From positions 15,894,419 to 15,958,418 of the forward strand of contig NC_087076.1 of the NCBI RefSeq assembly GCF_026151205.1: a DNA stretch of 64,000 bases, in the 5' to 3' direction. The translations under genes were made by a program, and so were the position numbers. Positions 45,335-57,752 of this stretch are shown here, in pieces. This stretch comes from Bolinopsis microptera (Eukaryota > Ctenophora > Tentaculata > Lobata > Bolinopsidae). Position 1 is the first letter of the stretch. Every line of letters starts with the position of its first letter. The notes under the pieces are model-generated. The model ran no database searches. It was given only the letters and a program-made list of their open reading frames with translations, and was not told the origin of the DNA.

Positions 45335-46155
45335 CCAATCACCATGCTCCAATAGTATTTCCACTATTTATCACCTCTTACCATGCTCCAATAGTAATTC
45401 CACTACTTATTACCCCTCACCATGCTCCAATAGTAATTCCACTATTTATCACCTCTCACCATGCTCCAATAGTAATTCCACTATTGTCACCTCTCGCCAT
45501 GCTCCAATAGTAATTCCACTATTGTCACCTCTCACCATGCTCCAATAGCAAATCCACTATTGTCACCTGTCACCATGCTCCAATAGTAATTCCACTATTT
45601 ATCACCTCTCACCATGCTCCAATAGTAATTCCACTATTTATCCTCTCTCACCATGCTCTAATAGTAATTCCACTATTTTCCTATCTCACCATGCTCCAAT
45701 AGTATTTTACTAGTCACTGCTAGTATCACCACCTCCAATAGTAATTCCACTAGTCACCACTAGTACCACCACCTCCAATAGTAATTCCACTAGTCACCAC
45801 TAGTACCACCACCTCCAATAGTAATTCCACTAGTCACCACTAGTACCACCACCTCCAATAGTAATTCCACTAGTCACCACTAGTACCACCACCTCCAATA
45901 GTAATTCCACTAGTCACCACTAGTACCACCACCTCCAATAGTAATTCCACTAGTCACCAGTAGTACCACCACCTCCAATAGTAATTCCACTAGTCACCAC
46001 TAGTACCACCACCTCCAATAGTAATTCCACTAGTCACCACTAGTACCACCACCTCCAATAGTAAATCCACTATTGTCACCTGTCACCACCTCCAATAGTA
46101 ATTCCACTAGTCACCACTAGTACCACCACCTCCAATAGTAATTCTACTAGTATTG
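45335..46155. repeat. Two related tandem arrays in the LTR element interior
   Basis: 45340-45700: about 37-bp units with caccatgctccaatagtaat and tccactatt. 45715-46150: about 40-bp units with tagtaattccactagtcacc and actagtaccaccacc, nine or more copies and one variant unit near 46060. They share the word caatagtaattccacta, so the second probably derived from the first. Confidence 0.9.
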
Positions 46156-47435
46156 CCACCACCATGTCTCCGAGTGGATCCATATATGTAAAACAAACAA
46201 AACAAGCAAACGACCGAACAACCGCTACTTCGTTTATTAGAGGAAACTGAATACTTTATAAAACTCGCAAACTATAACTGAACATTTAACGATAGCCACT
46301 CTATATGAAACTTAGATCATGGCTCAGCCCCAGGTGCTCTTTCATAATAAACACACGGCTCAGACGTAACACGATATTATACTTCAACTAATATAAATGT
46401 TTCAAGTGCACACCAATACAACCATAGCTTTCTATCCTGCACTTCACTCACTCAATACAATACGCACCTGTCCGTTACATTTCTCAGCCCTGTATTTCTC
46501 GGCTTTTACTCTCATTATTAAACCAGTGTCTCACACAGTCACTCCTTGACTTTAATTACAAAACTGCTTTCGTATCATCATATTCAAATATTCGACCTGC
46601 TAATTTATCACAGTCTTCACATAAAAAGCAGTATTATAACTATAACTAGTTTCTTTCATCCTAGAAAATACCATACCCTGGCACCCCCCAAAACATAAAA
46701 CGCACTCAAAACGTACCACGTTTTAAAACTAATACACCGCGTAAATTCACTAGTGACGTCACATCTCTCCGAATAACCTCCCTCTCCCTTTCCAATGCTA
46801 GCCTCACCCGGGTCTCTTTTATATAAATTTCATCTCTCTCCCCATACCTCTCTCGCCCACTCCAAACTCCCCCTCTCCAAACTCCCCCTCTCGCTATCTT
46901 CCATAATATAAACATTCGTAGCGCTAAAAAAAGAGAACAATTAGTCTGACACACAACAGAACGATTCAGCAGGCAGCCACTCCCACTGAGGCCCTGGTGG
47001 CTGAAAGTATGTCAAGTCTGCCGTCTTAAAACTTAAAATAAGAAACAGTAAACCATGAACTGCTCACGTACCCCCCTCGATAATAATCATAACACTCTCT
47101 CGATAAAATCTCTCAACGGACTGATATTTATTCCTCAAAATATCTCCTCAGCCCCTCCTAACCTGTGCCCCCCGGTATCTAACCTCCCTTCCCCTCCATG
47201 ATGAAAGAAACCCAAAAATATCATTTAAACTTCACACTTAACCGTGCCTTCATTTACTGCTCTTGCACTGCACTAATCTGACAACGGTACCTGGCAACAC
47301 TGTTACAACATAACGTAACTATACTCCTCACACCTGTCAATTCACTCTTGAATAATAAATAATCTCCTCCCTACCTTAATTAAACTACAAACAATCTATC
47401 CTATAATAAAATAGGATCCTACCGTTCGCGCCATT

Positions 47436-48559
47436 TGTAAGCAGTCATCACTTGCTTCAGATTCGTAGATCATTTGTAGTAATTTAGGTTACGAACAACA
47501 AAAACGAAAGTAATAATGATGGTAAAAAGGGTAAGAAACAAAATGATTAACAATTCAATTACTTACAAAATACACTTCCTAATTACTCTGACTTATACCG
47601 CCCTACATCTAAGTTGTAAAACACACGCCCTTACTCTACGTTCACCTATCACGGTTAACCATCGTTAACCGTCTCTAACGGAGTCTTACCCTTAAACTAC
47701 ACTTACATAACACTTTCAGTCCTCGCTGACTGTCCTTATATCAGGCCCAAATCCACTATAGTTCATTCTCGCTCTACCTGAGCCCGATTGTTGTTGACAC
47801 GAACCTACTCGTGTTGGATTAACCCACGTGTTAACCCTGGCTACAACACAGCCTATTCCTGCTCTCCTGAGTTAACCAATGTTGACTCTCACTACGCTTA
47901 AGCCAGACTGCTCATGTACTCCGCACAGTTCCACTAACTACAGTCCACAATAATGCTCTCTCCAGGACCCCATCGTAACAGGTCCTGGCTCCAAAGTAAC
48001 CTACATCAATGGCCCTCGATTCGGGCAAACTCCATCTCCCTTCTAACCTTTTCACCGGACCTTATATAATGTCCTGTCCGTGGTTTTTCACCCGACCTCT
48101 CTAACCAGACTCACGTGCCCCTGCTCACACCTTTGGCAGCTGGTCTTATCTCCCACTAAAGCTTCATTGTCCCGAGTCCACTGTCCAGGTGTTACGACTA
48201 TTCATCTTTTTACCAAAGCTTCCTGTCTGATGACCTCTGAATCCATAGTTTGTTAGAACTCACATCTTCTAGGAGCTATCTTTGACTCTCTATCTACACA
48301 AAGGCTTTACGTCTGAGGTTTCCTAAATTCATTGTCTCTCCTCTAGAGGGTGATATATTTCTCGCCTGCCCAGGTGAGGTCCAACCCACAATCTCCATTG
48401 TATTCTCTTTCTCTAACTTTCCCTAACCACAGACCAGAACTGGATGTTCCACTTCCACTGCCTTATTACACAATACTGCCTTATTACACAATACTGCCTT
48501 ATTACACAATACTATCTAAAATCTATCAAATAATCTAGATCAAATAATCACGGCTTACA
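47436..48559 (-). repeat. 5' LTR (element on minus strand)
   Basis: Same length and ends as the left LTR. The primer-binding-site candidate abuts it on the internal side (47418-47433, minus strand). Confidence 0.92.
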
Positions 48560-48563
48560 CAAA

Positions 48564-49757
48564 TTTGCAAAGTTTGATATTTTAAATCGTGATTCGAGTA
48601 TGTGTACGAAAGTAGCTGAAATATCGATTATTTTTCTACGCTGAATGAAATACGTGGGGCAAGCTGCTCGTCTTCTTACAAGATATAGTATAAGCACTAT
48701 TAAAGTAAAGAACAGCTACGAGAGTGGAGTGTGGGCACTGCTCGGCTAATTGTAGATTAATTGATCCGGGCATTTCCCCCTACTAGATCCAAGTTATACT
48801 GGCCTTCATATCTGTTAAGTTATGCGGAGTAATCTATATTTGGCATGTATTGTAAGATGGTTTACGTTGGTAGGAAAGCTTTCGGACAGTGATGAGTATA
48901 ATAGATTACTATTTATGTTACTACTTTACTATAAGTAGGAACTAAATATGTATAAATAAAATAATTCCTTTCTGGCAGGCCAGGAGGGTACGACCCCTAA
49001 TAAGTATCCGCCTGCGCAGTAATATAATTAAAAATTCATAATTTTAATATAACTATAGAATTAATGCTGTTTTGAGGTCGAATTTATTCCAAAAAAGGCA
49101 ATTAAACAAAGCTAGTTTTTTCACTTACCTTCGAATTTTACGTGACTTTGGTTTTTTCTTTTTACGACGTTCTAGCAAAGTGAAATTGAAACAGTTGTAC
49201 CGAAACCATTAAAGCCCAATCTTAAACCTAAGCTCAATAATCACATCCACAGGTGATAACAAACTTTTTACATGCTCATCTTAAATTTCGGCAATGAGCT
49301 GCTAGGCAGCCCAAAACATGTGTCGGCATGTTACAACAACATAAAATAAGACCAGTACCACTATTGTACATTGTAGAAATAGGAAAATATGACGCTGTAC
49401 TTAGCGTCAAGCACAAAGTACGATCAGTATCAAAAATAAAGCGAGCTGTTGTACAAAGACTACCAGATACGATAGCAGCTGATAGTGTACAATATGTAGA
49501 TGTAATGATAAATATAATGACAGCAACTTGTCTACAGTGTCATTGTACAGTTTCACTTATAAAGTAATACCCGTTAATTTATGGCATTGTGCCTGAATTA
49601 GCTCTTGTGCGCATTGTTCTAAATTTAAGCCATTCTTAGCCATTGATTATTTATATTGCAATTGTAAGTCAGTGATTATTTTTTTCTGCCCATTAATTAG
49701 TATAATTTGAATCTATTAAGTTATAACTTAAATTACAAAAATCAAAATCGGATATGA
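48564..49757. other. Interval without a recognised gene
   Basis: AT-rich flank of the LTR element. The open frame at 49328-49567 has no motif that I recognise. Confidence 0.35.
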
Positions 49758-50019
49758 ATATTTGACCAAAACCCATAATCATGGGTAGAGTGTACCGCTG
49801 CCAGTGTCTCTTTTTTCCAAACAAAAGGAAATGATATTAATTTGAGGAACCTTCCGCTAATGCAAATTGATACCGAGAATGAAATCGGTCGCTCGCTGCA
49901 AAGGTATCAATTTGCATTAGCGGAAGGTTCCTCAAATTAATATCATTTCCTTTTGTTTGGAAAAGAGAGACACTGGCAGCGGTACACTCTACCCATGATT
50001 ATGGGTTTTGGTCAAATAT
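49758..50019. mobile_element. Foldback element with 117-bp arms
   Basis: Arms 49758-49874 and 49903-50019 are reverse complements with about one mismatch, separated by a 28-bp loop. One arm recurs at 40133-40240 and, more divergently, near 52508-52610 and 53703-53800. No ORF. It could form a long hairpin when single stranded or transcribed. Confidence 0.93.
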
Positions 50020-50216
50020 CATCTCTTTTTGATTATAATGTCAGGATAATTTACACAATCGAAACTTCATTAACAAGGAGGTAATTCCGACGATTTCGAA
50101 ATTCTGCCTTTGAAAACGTTTCCTTGTGTTTAGTTAGGTATATCTGTCGATAACCGACTGAATATGGCACTTTTTACTCATTCAAGTTGGCATTAAATCA
50201 ACTTAATAACACCAGA

Positions 50217-50268
50217 ATGTGTGTGTGTCTGTGTGTCTGTGTGTCTGTGTGTCTGTGTGTCTGTGTGT
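50217..50268. repeat. (tgtgtgtc)n microsatellite
   Basis: Short gtgtgtgtct / gtgtgtctgt array of about 50 bp. Confidence 0.9.
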
Positions 50269-50269
50269 A

Positions 50270-51480
50270 ATTTCCGAACAGTTATACAAAAAAAACGGTA
50301 ATAGTTACGGGACTGGTTTTTTCGGTATAGTGCCGACAAAACTCTGATGAAGCCCATAAGAAAATTTTATAAAAATCGGCCGGTGGTATGTGGTTTAATT
50401 GATGATTTTGTTCCAGAAATGTGACATAAATGGATGGGAGAGAGAACGAGGAGGATAACATGTACCGTAATTAGTTTAGCCCCACGTAATATCAGAGCTC
50501 ACTCTTGCGGCCGCTTTGTTTTAACTGTAGGGTGATTTCATACTTTCATAAGACAGCATTATGCGTGATATCAAATATATAATGCGGTTGTCGGTTGTAT
50601 ACTTTTACATTGCAACTGTGACAGTAAATTCCCGGCCGAAGGCACGGGTTACACTAGTTCATATATAATGCCATTTAAATATCGTGGAAAGCAGAATATA
50701 TTCGAAATCACGAATGAGCAAAATTCTCACCTTTCGCACGTGCAAACTTTGAGCGGACGTTGCGTGCGCATACAATATTGAATCACCGTAAATTTTTGCA
50801 TAGTGGTATTTAATATATAGTTTGATAAGCATGCAAAGTTTCAGAAGATTTCAAAAAGAACTTGGATCACAACGGGACTCCAAAGTTGATAAAAATCGTG
50901 AAAATCAAAATTTTTAGTGATTTTAGCTATTTTAAATAAATTTGGGCGTGTCCCCACGTGTGCAACTTTTCAATTTTTAACTTTAAAACTAGCCTATAAC
51001 ACAATTTAGACCTTTAAGAAGTAAAATTGAGCTCCACAACCCAACAGATAGCCCAACACCAGAGAATACTAATTCACAACTTTTGTGTTTTTATAAAATT
51101 ATTCTTCAAAAAAGCACTAACTTCAATAGCAAATATCTTTATGAAGGAGCAAGGTAGGAAACTATTCCGGTAGATTTTCGGAATGCTTGAACAATTATCT
51201 AGGGTGAAAATGTCCTCAGATTTTGAATAAAATTACTCCTTAATGGTGTAAAATCGATTTGAAAAGTTGTTACTTTGTCAAAAATCAAGTTTTTAAAACA
51301 CTTAATTTGATGACGTCATCAAGTGATGATGATGACGTTAAATTATTTTTCAATACAATGTAAACTAAAGCTTAAACAATTATCTTTAAAACCTGAGGTT
51401 CGAGATGACTGTATCGTTTATACTTTCGAATCTACGGACACTTAAATGTAGGCTACAATTGACTGCAAAAAGCGTCTATA
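50270..51480. other. Interval without a recognised gene
   Basis: AT-rich; contains phrases such as gcaaagtttcagaagatttc that resemble words near 55380 (gcaaagtttcagatctctaa), suggesting related non-coding repeats. No ORF of note. Confidence 0.35.
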
Positions 51481-53966
51481 CCTTATCGGACCTTATTTGG
51501 ACGGACATTACTTGAACGCTGGAGGCCCTAGCGTTCATTTTAATGTCCGTTCAAATAAAGTCCGTTCAATTAATGTCCGTCCAAGTTAAAGTCCGTTGAA
51601 ATTTTTTCAAAAATTTGTCCATTTCGAACTTTTTGTCCAGAATATGACAACTATGAGAACTTTATTGTGCCGTAAGTTAACGACGGAAAGGGTCTCCTTG
51701 GTCTGCTGGAGGCATTAACGGGTGATACTCGTAAAATATCTGTTCCATATATTGGACCGTCGACGAGTCCAACTCGGCGCGCGTCCTGGTAGGTTGTAAA
51801 CCTACAACTGGAGGCACAGAAAACTCTACTAGTATATGATGTTTTCAAGGGTCACTTGGCGGAAAAAGTCAATAATATAATAAGTGACGTTCAGGAAAAT
51901 TTGATGGACGAAGAAAATTGAAAATTGAAAATAAGACACAAGTCCGGAAATGAGCTGGCGTTGGGATCGAATGATAAATTAGCTTAGCCGACTGAATGAT
52001 TCAATGAATCAATAAATATTTTAAGACTGTATAATTGGTGTGGAACAGCCCTTAAACATTTTGAAATTTCTGGAGGATTTCTGAAATTTCTGGAAATGAT
52101 CTTACTTTACCTCACGTTTGCACCCGACACTAAGTGGACCGACAACGGTATGGGGGTCACGACATGATGGTATAGGGGTCACGACAATGGTATGGGGGTC
52201 AAGACTTCATATACAAATCTTAATCAGGTAACCGGAAGTTAACCCAGTAGAGGAATCTATGAATCTTTCCTAGCCGTTAAGTAAACATCTACGGTAAGGT
52301 AATGCTTCCCTTGACGATAACCTAGCCTGCAGACATACTATGTTTCTAAGATAAACATATATCTCTGCGGCTATTTCTATCCTCAGGATACCAGATAATG
52401 TGAAAAAACAGAACAGTTTAACTTTATATTGGTCGTTAGCTTTTCTTATTCTGATTCATTCACGACCGATTTCATTCTCGGCAACATTTCGCGTTTAGTA
52501 CAGAAACGGTAATTTAAATTGATATCATTTCTTTTTATTTGGAAAAAGGAAACTTTTGTTACGTTCCATGCACTTTATATTATTACCCAATTTTAGGTTT
52601 TGGAATAATAATGGAATTGAACATGAAATAATTTAAGTTTAACTACAAGTACATGTATATTGTATAGTGTCAGTGACAAATAAAAGTGTCAATGCAATGC
52701 AAACATTTATATGTGCCATTAATTTACGGGAAGGCCGCCAAAATTTTTGTCGAAATAATTTTTGGGAACTACCTTATCGGACCTTATTTGGACGGACATT
52801 ACTTGAACGCTGGAGGCCCTAGCGTTCATTTTAATGTCCGTTCAAATAAAGTCCGTTCAATTAATGTCCGTCCAAGTTAAAGTCCGTTGAAATTTTTTCA
52901 AAAATTTGTCCATTTCGAACTTTTTGTCCAGAATATGACAACTATGAGAACTTTATTGTGCCGTAAGTTAACGAAGGAAATGTTCTCCTTGTTCTGCTGG
53001 AGGCACAGAAAACTCTATTAGTATATGATGTTTCCAAGGGTCACTTGGCGGAAAAAGTCAATAATAATATATGATAAGTGACGTTCAGGAAAATTTGATG
53101 GACGAAGAAAATTGAAAATTGAAAATAAGACACAAGTCCAGAAATGAGCTGGCGGTGGGATCGAATGATAAATTAGCTTAGCCGACTGAATGATTCAATG
53201 AAACAAGAAATATTTTAAGACTGTATAATTGGTGTGGAACAGCCCTTAAACATTCTGCAATTTATGGAGGATTTCTGGAATTTCTGGAAATGATCTTACT
53301 TTACCTCACGTTTGCACCCCGACACTAAGTGGACCGACAATGGTATGGGGGTCACGACATGATGGTATGAGGGTCACGACAATGGTATGGGGGTCACGAC
53401 TTCATACAAATCTTAATCAGGTAACCGGAAGTTAACCCAGTAGAGGAATCTATGAATCTTTCCTAGCCGTTAAGTAAACATCTACGGTAAGGTAATGCTT
53501 CCCTTGACGATAACCCAGCCTGTGGACATACTATGTTTCTAAGATAAACATATATCTCTGCGGCTATTTCTATCCTCAGGATGCCAGATAATGTGAGAAA
53601 AAAAAACACTTCAGTTTATATTGGTCGTTCGCTTTTCTTATTCTGATTCATTCACGGGCGATTTCATTCTCGGCAACATTTCGCGTTTAGTACAGAAACG
53701 GTAATTTAATTTGATATCATTTCCTTTTATTTGGAAAAAGGAAACTTTTGTTACGTTCCATGCACTTTATATTATTACCCAATTTTGGGTTTTGGTTGAA
53801 AACTATTTCCAATGGATTTGAACATGAAATAATTTAAGTTTAACTACATGTATATTGTATAGTGTCAGTGACAAATAAAAGTGTCAATGCAATGCAAACA
53901 TTTATATGTGCCATTAATTTACGAGAGGGCCACCAAAATGTTTGTCGAAATAATTTTTGGGAACTA
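51481..53966. repeat. Tandem duplication (about 1.2-1.3 kb unit) of a Tigger-related segment
   Basis: Copy 1 is 51481-52771 and copy 2 is 52772-53966. Both begin ccttatcggaccttatttgg and end tttttgggaacta. Copy 1 carries an extra segment of about 98 bp (about 51712-51810) lying between two ctggaggca words, absent from copy 2. Each copy holds a short piece of pogo-like transposase coding sequence (VYDVFKGHLAEK at about 51832 and 53022), the tccgttcaa terminal words, and a divergent foldback-arm relative. Confidence 0.88.
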
Positions 53967-54604
53967 AGAGTAAAATAAGAAACTTTCTAATAGTAATTGT
54001 GGTACGAGAGAGCATATTATTATAAACAAATTAATTCTATCAAAATTCTTGTTACTGGGCGGCGCTCGGCCTATCAATTGTTATTCCAATATATATTCAA
54101 CCTGTTTATGAACAGAGAGGTCCCCAGGTAAAATTCGTGGGGAGTTATAATTAAATTTCTCAATCGTTATGTGGTAGTTGGTATGGTACCCTGATAATGA
54201 CTTGTAATTTATACTTATACTTAAACCCATGTCTATACTGGAGCTACGCGTTTCCAAGAAAGCTTGATTACTTGATTCAATCATTATTCAATTCCCCGTA
54301 AAACAAAAATAATTCCTCCTTTCCCACCTCTAGATACCTCGCAATGTTCACATGTAATAGCAGATAATTCAGGGGTGTAGGAATGATTTTCTGTGCGCCA
54401 CAGTCAGAATTTCAAAGGTTTTATAAATTTCAATACTATAGTAGTAGTATCGTGCAGTTAAAGTTTGCCGAAGGCAAACATTTTTGAACATTTTGCTCGT
54501 GCAAAACGCCTGGAAGCAATTTGGCAATACTAATAGAGACATTTTTGAACTATGCTTACACTGTACACCATTAAAATATTCTCTACAAATAATATAACAC
54601 TAGT

Positions 54605-54911
54605 TCTACTAGTATATGATGTTTTCAAGGGTCACTTGGCGGAAAAGTCACCGAAATTATGGCACTCAACAACATAGTTCATGAGTTAGTCCCCGCCAAC
54701 ATGACAAACTTGTTCCAGCCTCTAGATATTACGGTAAATCGTGTTGCCAAGGACATTGTCCGACGTTGTTATAGTTCATATAACTCAGGGGAGGTAATGA
54801 AACAGTGCTAGGAAAGCCCCACGTGATGTTAAGGTAAACCTAAAGTTGTCTAAGATAAAACCACTTCACGCCGAATGGCTTGTAAAAGTTAACACTGAAA
54901 TGCAGGACCGG
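54605..54911 (+). pseudogene. pogo/Tigger-like (DDE_1) transposase remnant
   Basis: Reads LLVYDVFKGHLAEK, then after a one-frame slip HELVPANMTNLFQPLDITVN with RVAKDIVRRCY, then a stop, and further on LKLSKIKPLHAEWLVK. These match the order of the C-terminal catalytic region of pogo/Tigger/jerky-type DDE transposases (PANMT-x-LFQPLD-x-TVN, KPLHA-x-WL). With one frameshift and several stops it is dead. Confidence 0.8.
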
Positions 54912-55164
54912 GGGGCGGGGTAGTTTGATAAAAAAGGTTTCCATAAAGCTAGAAACCACATATGCTTTAAGCATGGACTATTCTATGCACGAAAACCCAT
55001 TTGATGAAGATGATATGTGATATTAGACACTGATCATGTACACATATTTTAACATTTTTAATGCTTAACGACTGCTTTTCTTACTTACTGTATTAAAAAT
55101 GGATTGAAAATCATTTGCTGAAATTAAAAAAACGTCAAAAAATTGAAAAAAATTCGGATTTTTT

Positions 55165-55252
55165 TTGAATGCCTTCGAGCGTTCATATTAATGTCCGTTC
55201 ATAATTATGTCCGTTCATGTAATGTCCGTCCAAATTAGGTCCGATAAGGTAC
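55165..55252. mobile_element. Terminal fragment of the tccgataaggt element family
   Basis: gccttcgagcgttcatatta ... gtccgttca ... gtccgataaggtac; related to 18655-18765 and to the start of the duplicated unit at 51481. Its position 3' of the Tigger-like remnant suggests it is the far end of that element. Confidence 0.65.
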
Positions 55253-55429
55253 ATATTATTATTATTATATATCTTCACAACAATCTGTTGTAAAACAGGG
55301 GTTCCAGAAAACCCACTTCACGATACTCCTGAAACATGAATTTTTTTTTACAGTCGATTTGGACAAGGTCTAGACGCCCTGCAAAGTTTCAGATCTCTAA
55401 CTCAATTTTAACATGGTTTTTAAGGCACC

Positions 55430-55700
55430 TGAATATGGCGATTTTGGGTTTTTTACCTAATTTCGTATAACATGCTGGCGCGTATTTTGCGCAAATTTCT
55501 TAAAAACCTCCATATAACTATTTCTTATTCCTGTCATCTTTAACATTGAATTAGAATGTTTTGAACTTAAATGTACCTGCTGAACTACTTTCGATGAGTC
55601 TTAATGCCTGGAAATCAATAAAGGGGATATAATAGTATAGGGGGTAAATAGTATTGTGAATATAAGGGCGACGGTAATGCTTGCCAGCATTGTGATAAAC
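55430..55700. repeat. Uninterrupted copy of the repeat that received the RTE-like LINE
   Basis: Contains tttcgtataacatgctggcg at about 55461-55480, where the LINE-bearing copy is split after tataacat. It acts as a pre-insertion reference for the event at 31803-35249. Confidence 0.88.
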
Positions 55701-56152
55701 AATTAAAAGTGGTGCTTTGACACAACGTGACATAAAACGTGATATGATTAATTACGAAATTAATAAAGTTAAATGCCAAAGAAAATAATGAACTTTTCAT
55801 GATAAACTGTATATTCAGAGGCCGGTTTGATAGTTGCAAAGTATTGTCAGTTGCATCGCTCCCACTAAATTGCTCGCCTAGATTTTGAAACAAATCTTGT
55901 GAATCGCATCATTGCTTTGTGCTTGGGTGACTTTAGTGAGATCTTGAGCTGATCAAAATAAATTTTAGAGTTTGAATTTAGAAAGGCTCGTCATCAGTCA
56001 TTGATTAACTTAGGAGATAAATCTTTAATTAACGTATTGTTTTTTTTTCACATCAGCTAACACCCTGTGGATTTAATAGGTATTGCTAATTACTGCTAAT
56101 TACTGCTAATTACTAACACACTAACACACTTACACATACCACTCTCTCCCAG

Positions 56153-56325
56153 GTAAAACTATAAACTTTATCCGTGTAGTGTGCCGGGACCACTCTCCCA
56201 TCAATTTTCCCTTCTCCACGGTTGCTACAACTAACCAGGGCCTCAACGATATCATCGGACCTGACCTTAACGGCCACGTCTCCGAGGTAAGCATCGGACC
56301 TGACCTTAACGACCACGTCTCCGAG
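56153..56325 (+). other. Putative coding exon with a duplicated 5' splice site
   Basis: After an acceptor (cactctctcccag, ending 56152) an open frame encodes about 45 residues (INFIRVVCRDHSPINFPFST and onward) up to a consensus donor gag|gtaagc at 56287. A 39-bp segment including that donor is repeated in tandem, giving a second identical donor at 56326; the extra 13 codons stay in frame. I do not recognise the protein. It precedes the MFS-like exons by about 40 bp, but I cannot join them. An opposite-strand open frame overlaps and lacks splice support. Confidence 0.35.
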
Positions 56326-56363
56326 GTAAGCTTTCATCGGACCTGACCTATACCTCAAACAAA

Positions 56364-56759
56364 ATGACAAACTCTGACGCCCTACATGGAAAAGATGATA
56401 CGGAGAAAGCTTCTTTGATTGAACGGAAGCTGTCTTGGACGCGAAAGGATAAGTTTTTAGTATGTGTTTGTTGTTTTGATGAGTCTCGGACATGGAGTGG
56501 AAACTAATTTTCCCGGAGTGATAAATCAACAAATATCTTGAAATCGTGTGACATGAAATTGTCGCCGTGGCAGAATGGAACATTGGATTGTAAACTTTAC
56601 TTCACACTAGCAGTGACTCTTGTTATTTCCGGACCACTTTCAGACTGGTTTGGAAAAAGAGAGTTGATCCTGTTCTCCCTTTATATAAGCATTCCGAGTA
56701 CAGTGGTCTGTGCTATGGTTGCTGAATATTACACGATCATTCGTTCCAGAGCCCTCAAC
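56364..56759 (+). pseudogene. MFS transporter fragment (5' part)
   Basis: 56364-56459 starts ATG and encodes a 32-residue cytosolic-looking N-terminus (MTNSDALHGKDD...) up to donor gtatgt. 56573-56759 then encodes a membrane segment and the Major Facilitator signature GPLSDWFGKRE, followed by a further helix and TIIRSRALNG, ending at donor gtaaat. This resembles the loop 2-3 and TM4 motifs of the SLC22/SV2 group. TM1 is not clear, and no downstream exon is visible before the opposite-strand BTB-like gene at 57753. Either it is a truncated copy or missing exons lie in diverged sequence. Confidence 0.55.
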
Positions 56760-57087
56760 GGTAAATTTTTATGACTCAGCTTTTCGACTTTTAATGTCTC
56801 GTTTATAGTGACATAAGATGATCGTATTTTATTCGTTATTTAGGATATAGATTTTTAGAAGAAGGATATATTTTGATCGAATCGTAGAATATTATTTGTA
56901 GACCATCGTCAGCGTGCTAGGTTTCCACCTTTGGTAGATTGGTATTAAAATTCAAACAAAAACTACTTGTTTTCAAATCTATATTTGCGCTAATCTTGGC
57001 GTTTGACTCCTTATATTCAGTTTCACTATATTTGTATATTAACTGGGATACATTCTTAGGATATCTTAATCCTGTTTTAAAACAGTA

Positions 57088-57406
57088 AGTACAAGATCCA
57101 TCAACTTTTTAAGATTCAAATTTCATAACCCGAAAGCAAAACCTAAAATCTTCTTGTATTTTAATTTTAATTAAAAGCAATCTTTACTTAATCTTTTTGA
57201 TCATTTGGCTTAACATTTATTTGAATCAAACAACCGATAACCATTGAGTACAAGATCTATCAACTTTTTAAGATTCAAATTTCATAACCCGAAAGCAAAA
57301 CCTAAAATCTTCTTGTATTTTAATTTTAATTAAAAGCAATCTTTACTTAATCTTTTTGATCATTTGGCTTAACATTTATTTGAATCAAACAACCGATAAC
57401 CATTGA
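57088..57406. repeat. About 159-bp tandem duplication
   Basis: Units 57088-57246 and 57247-57405 are nearly identical (agtacaagatc...aaccgataaccattg), with one c/t difference visible near the start. It lies between the MFS fragment and the BTB-like gene. Confidence 0.9.
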
Positions 57407-57752
57407 GTCAAACGATGAAACTTTCGTGCGATAAAACAAAATTGGCAATTACATTAAATCAAAGTTCATAAATACGGTGGTAAAGTTTCTTTTAGACAGT
57501 TTTAGCCATTTAGACTCAAAGTACATGCTATATATAGTCACTGCAGTAATAGTCTTGAGTTCTTATAGCACAGTAATTTATCTTAACAAGATGATAGCGA
57601 AAATAAATTCCTACAATTACGACAATTCAGATGCAATTTGACTTAAAAGCACACACCACTTGACTCACTATGAAATTGATAATTCAAATCATTAAATTTA
57701 AACTTCTACCGTCACATTGTCAACATTCTAATATCTACTTACTATTAATCAA

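Larger units (their letters stand above)
42088..48559 (-). mobile_element. LTR retrotransposon without gag/pol (LARD-like), 4-bp target duplication
   Basis: Two 1,124-bp direct repeats (42088-43211 and 47436-48559), each beginning TGTAAGC and ending GCTTACA, flanked by CAAA at 42084-42087 and 48560-48563. On the minus strand, two bases after the right-hand LTR, comes TGGCGCGAACGGTAGG, a plausible tRNA primer-binding site beginning TGG. This places the 5' LTR on the right. The 4.2-kb interior has no recognisable gag, protease, RT or integrase and is largely tandem repeats, so the element would need another element's proteins. Confidence 0.92.

Noticed and set aside
56113-56583. 156-codon minus-strand open frame
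   Set aside because: It overlaps the plus-strand exons with clear splice signals and an MFS motif and has no recognisable features of its own.
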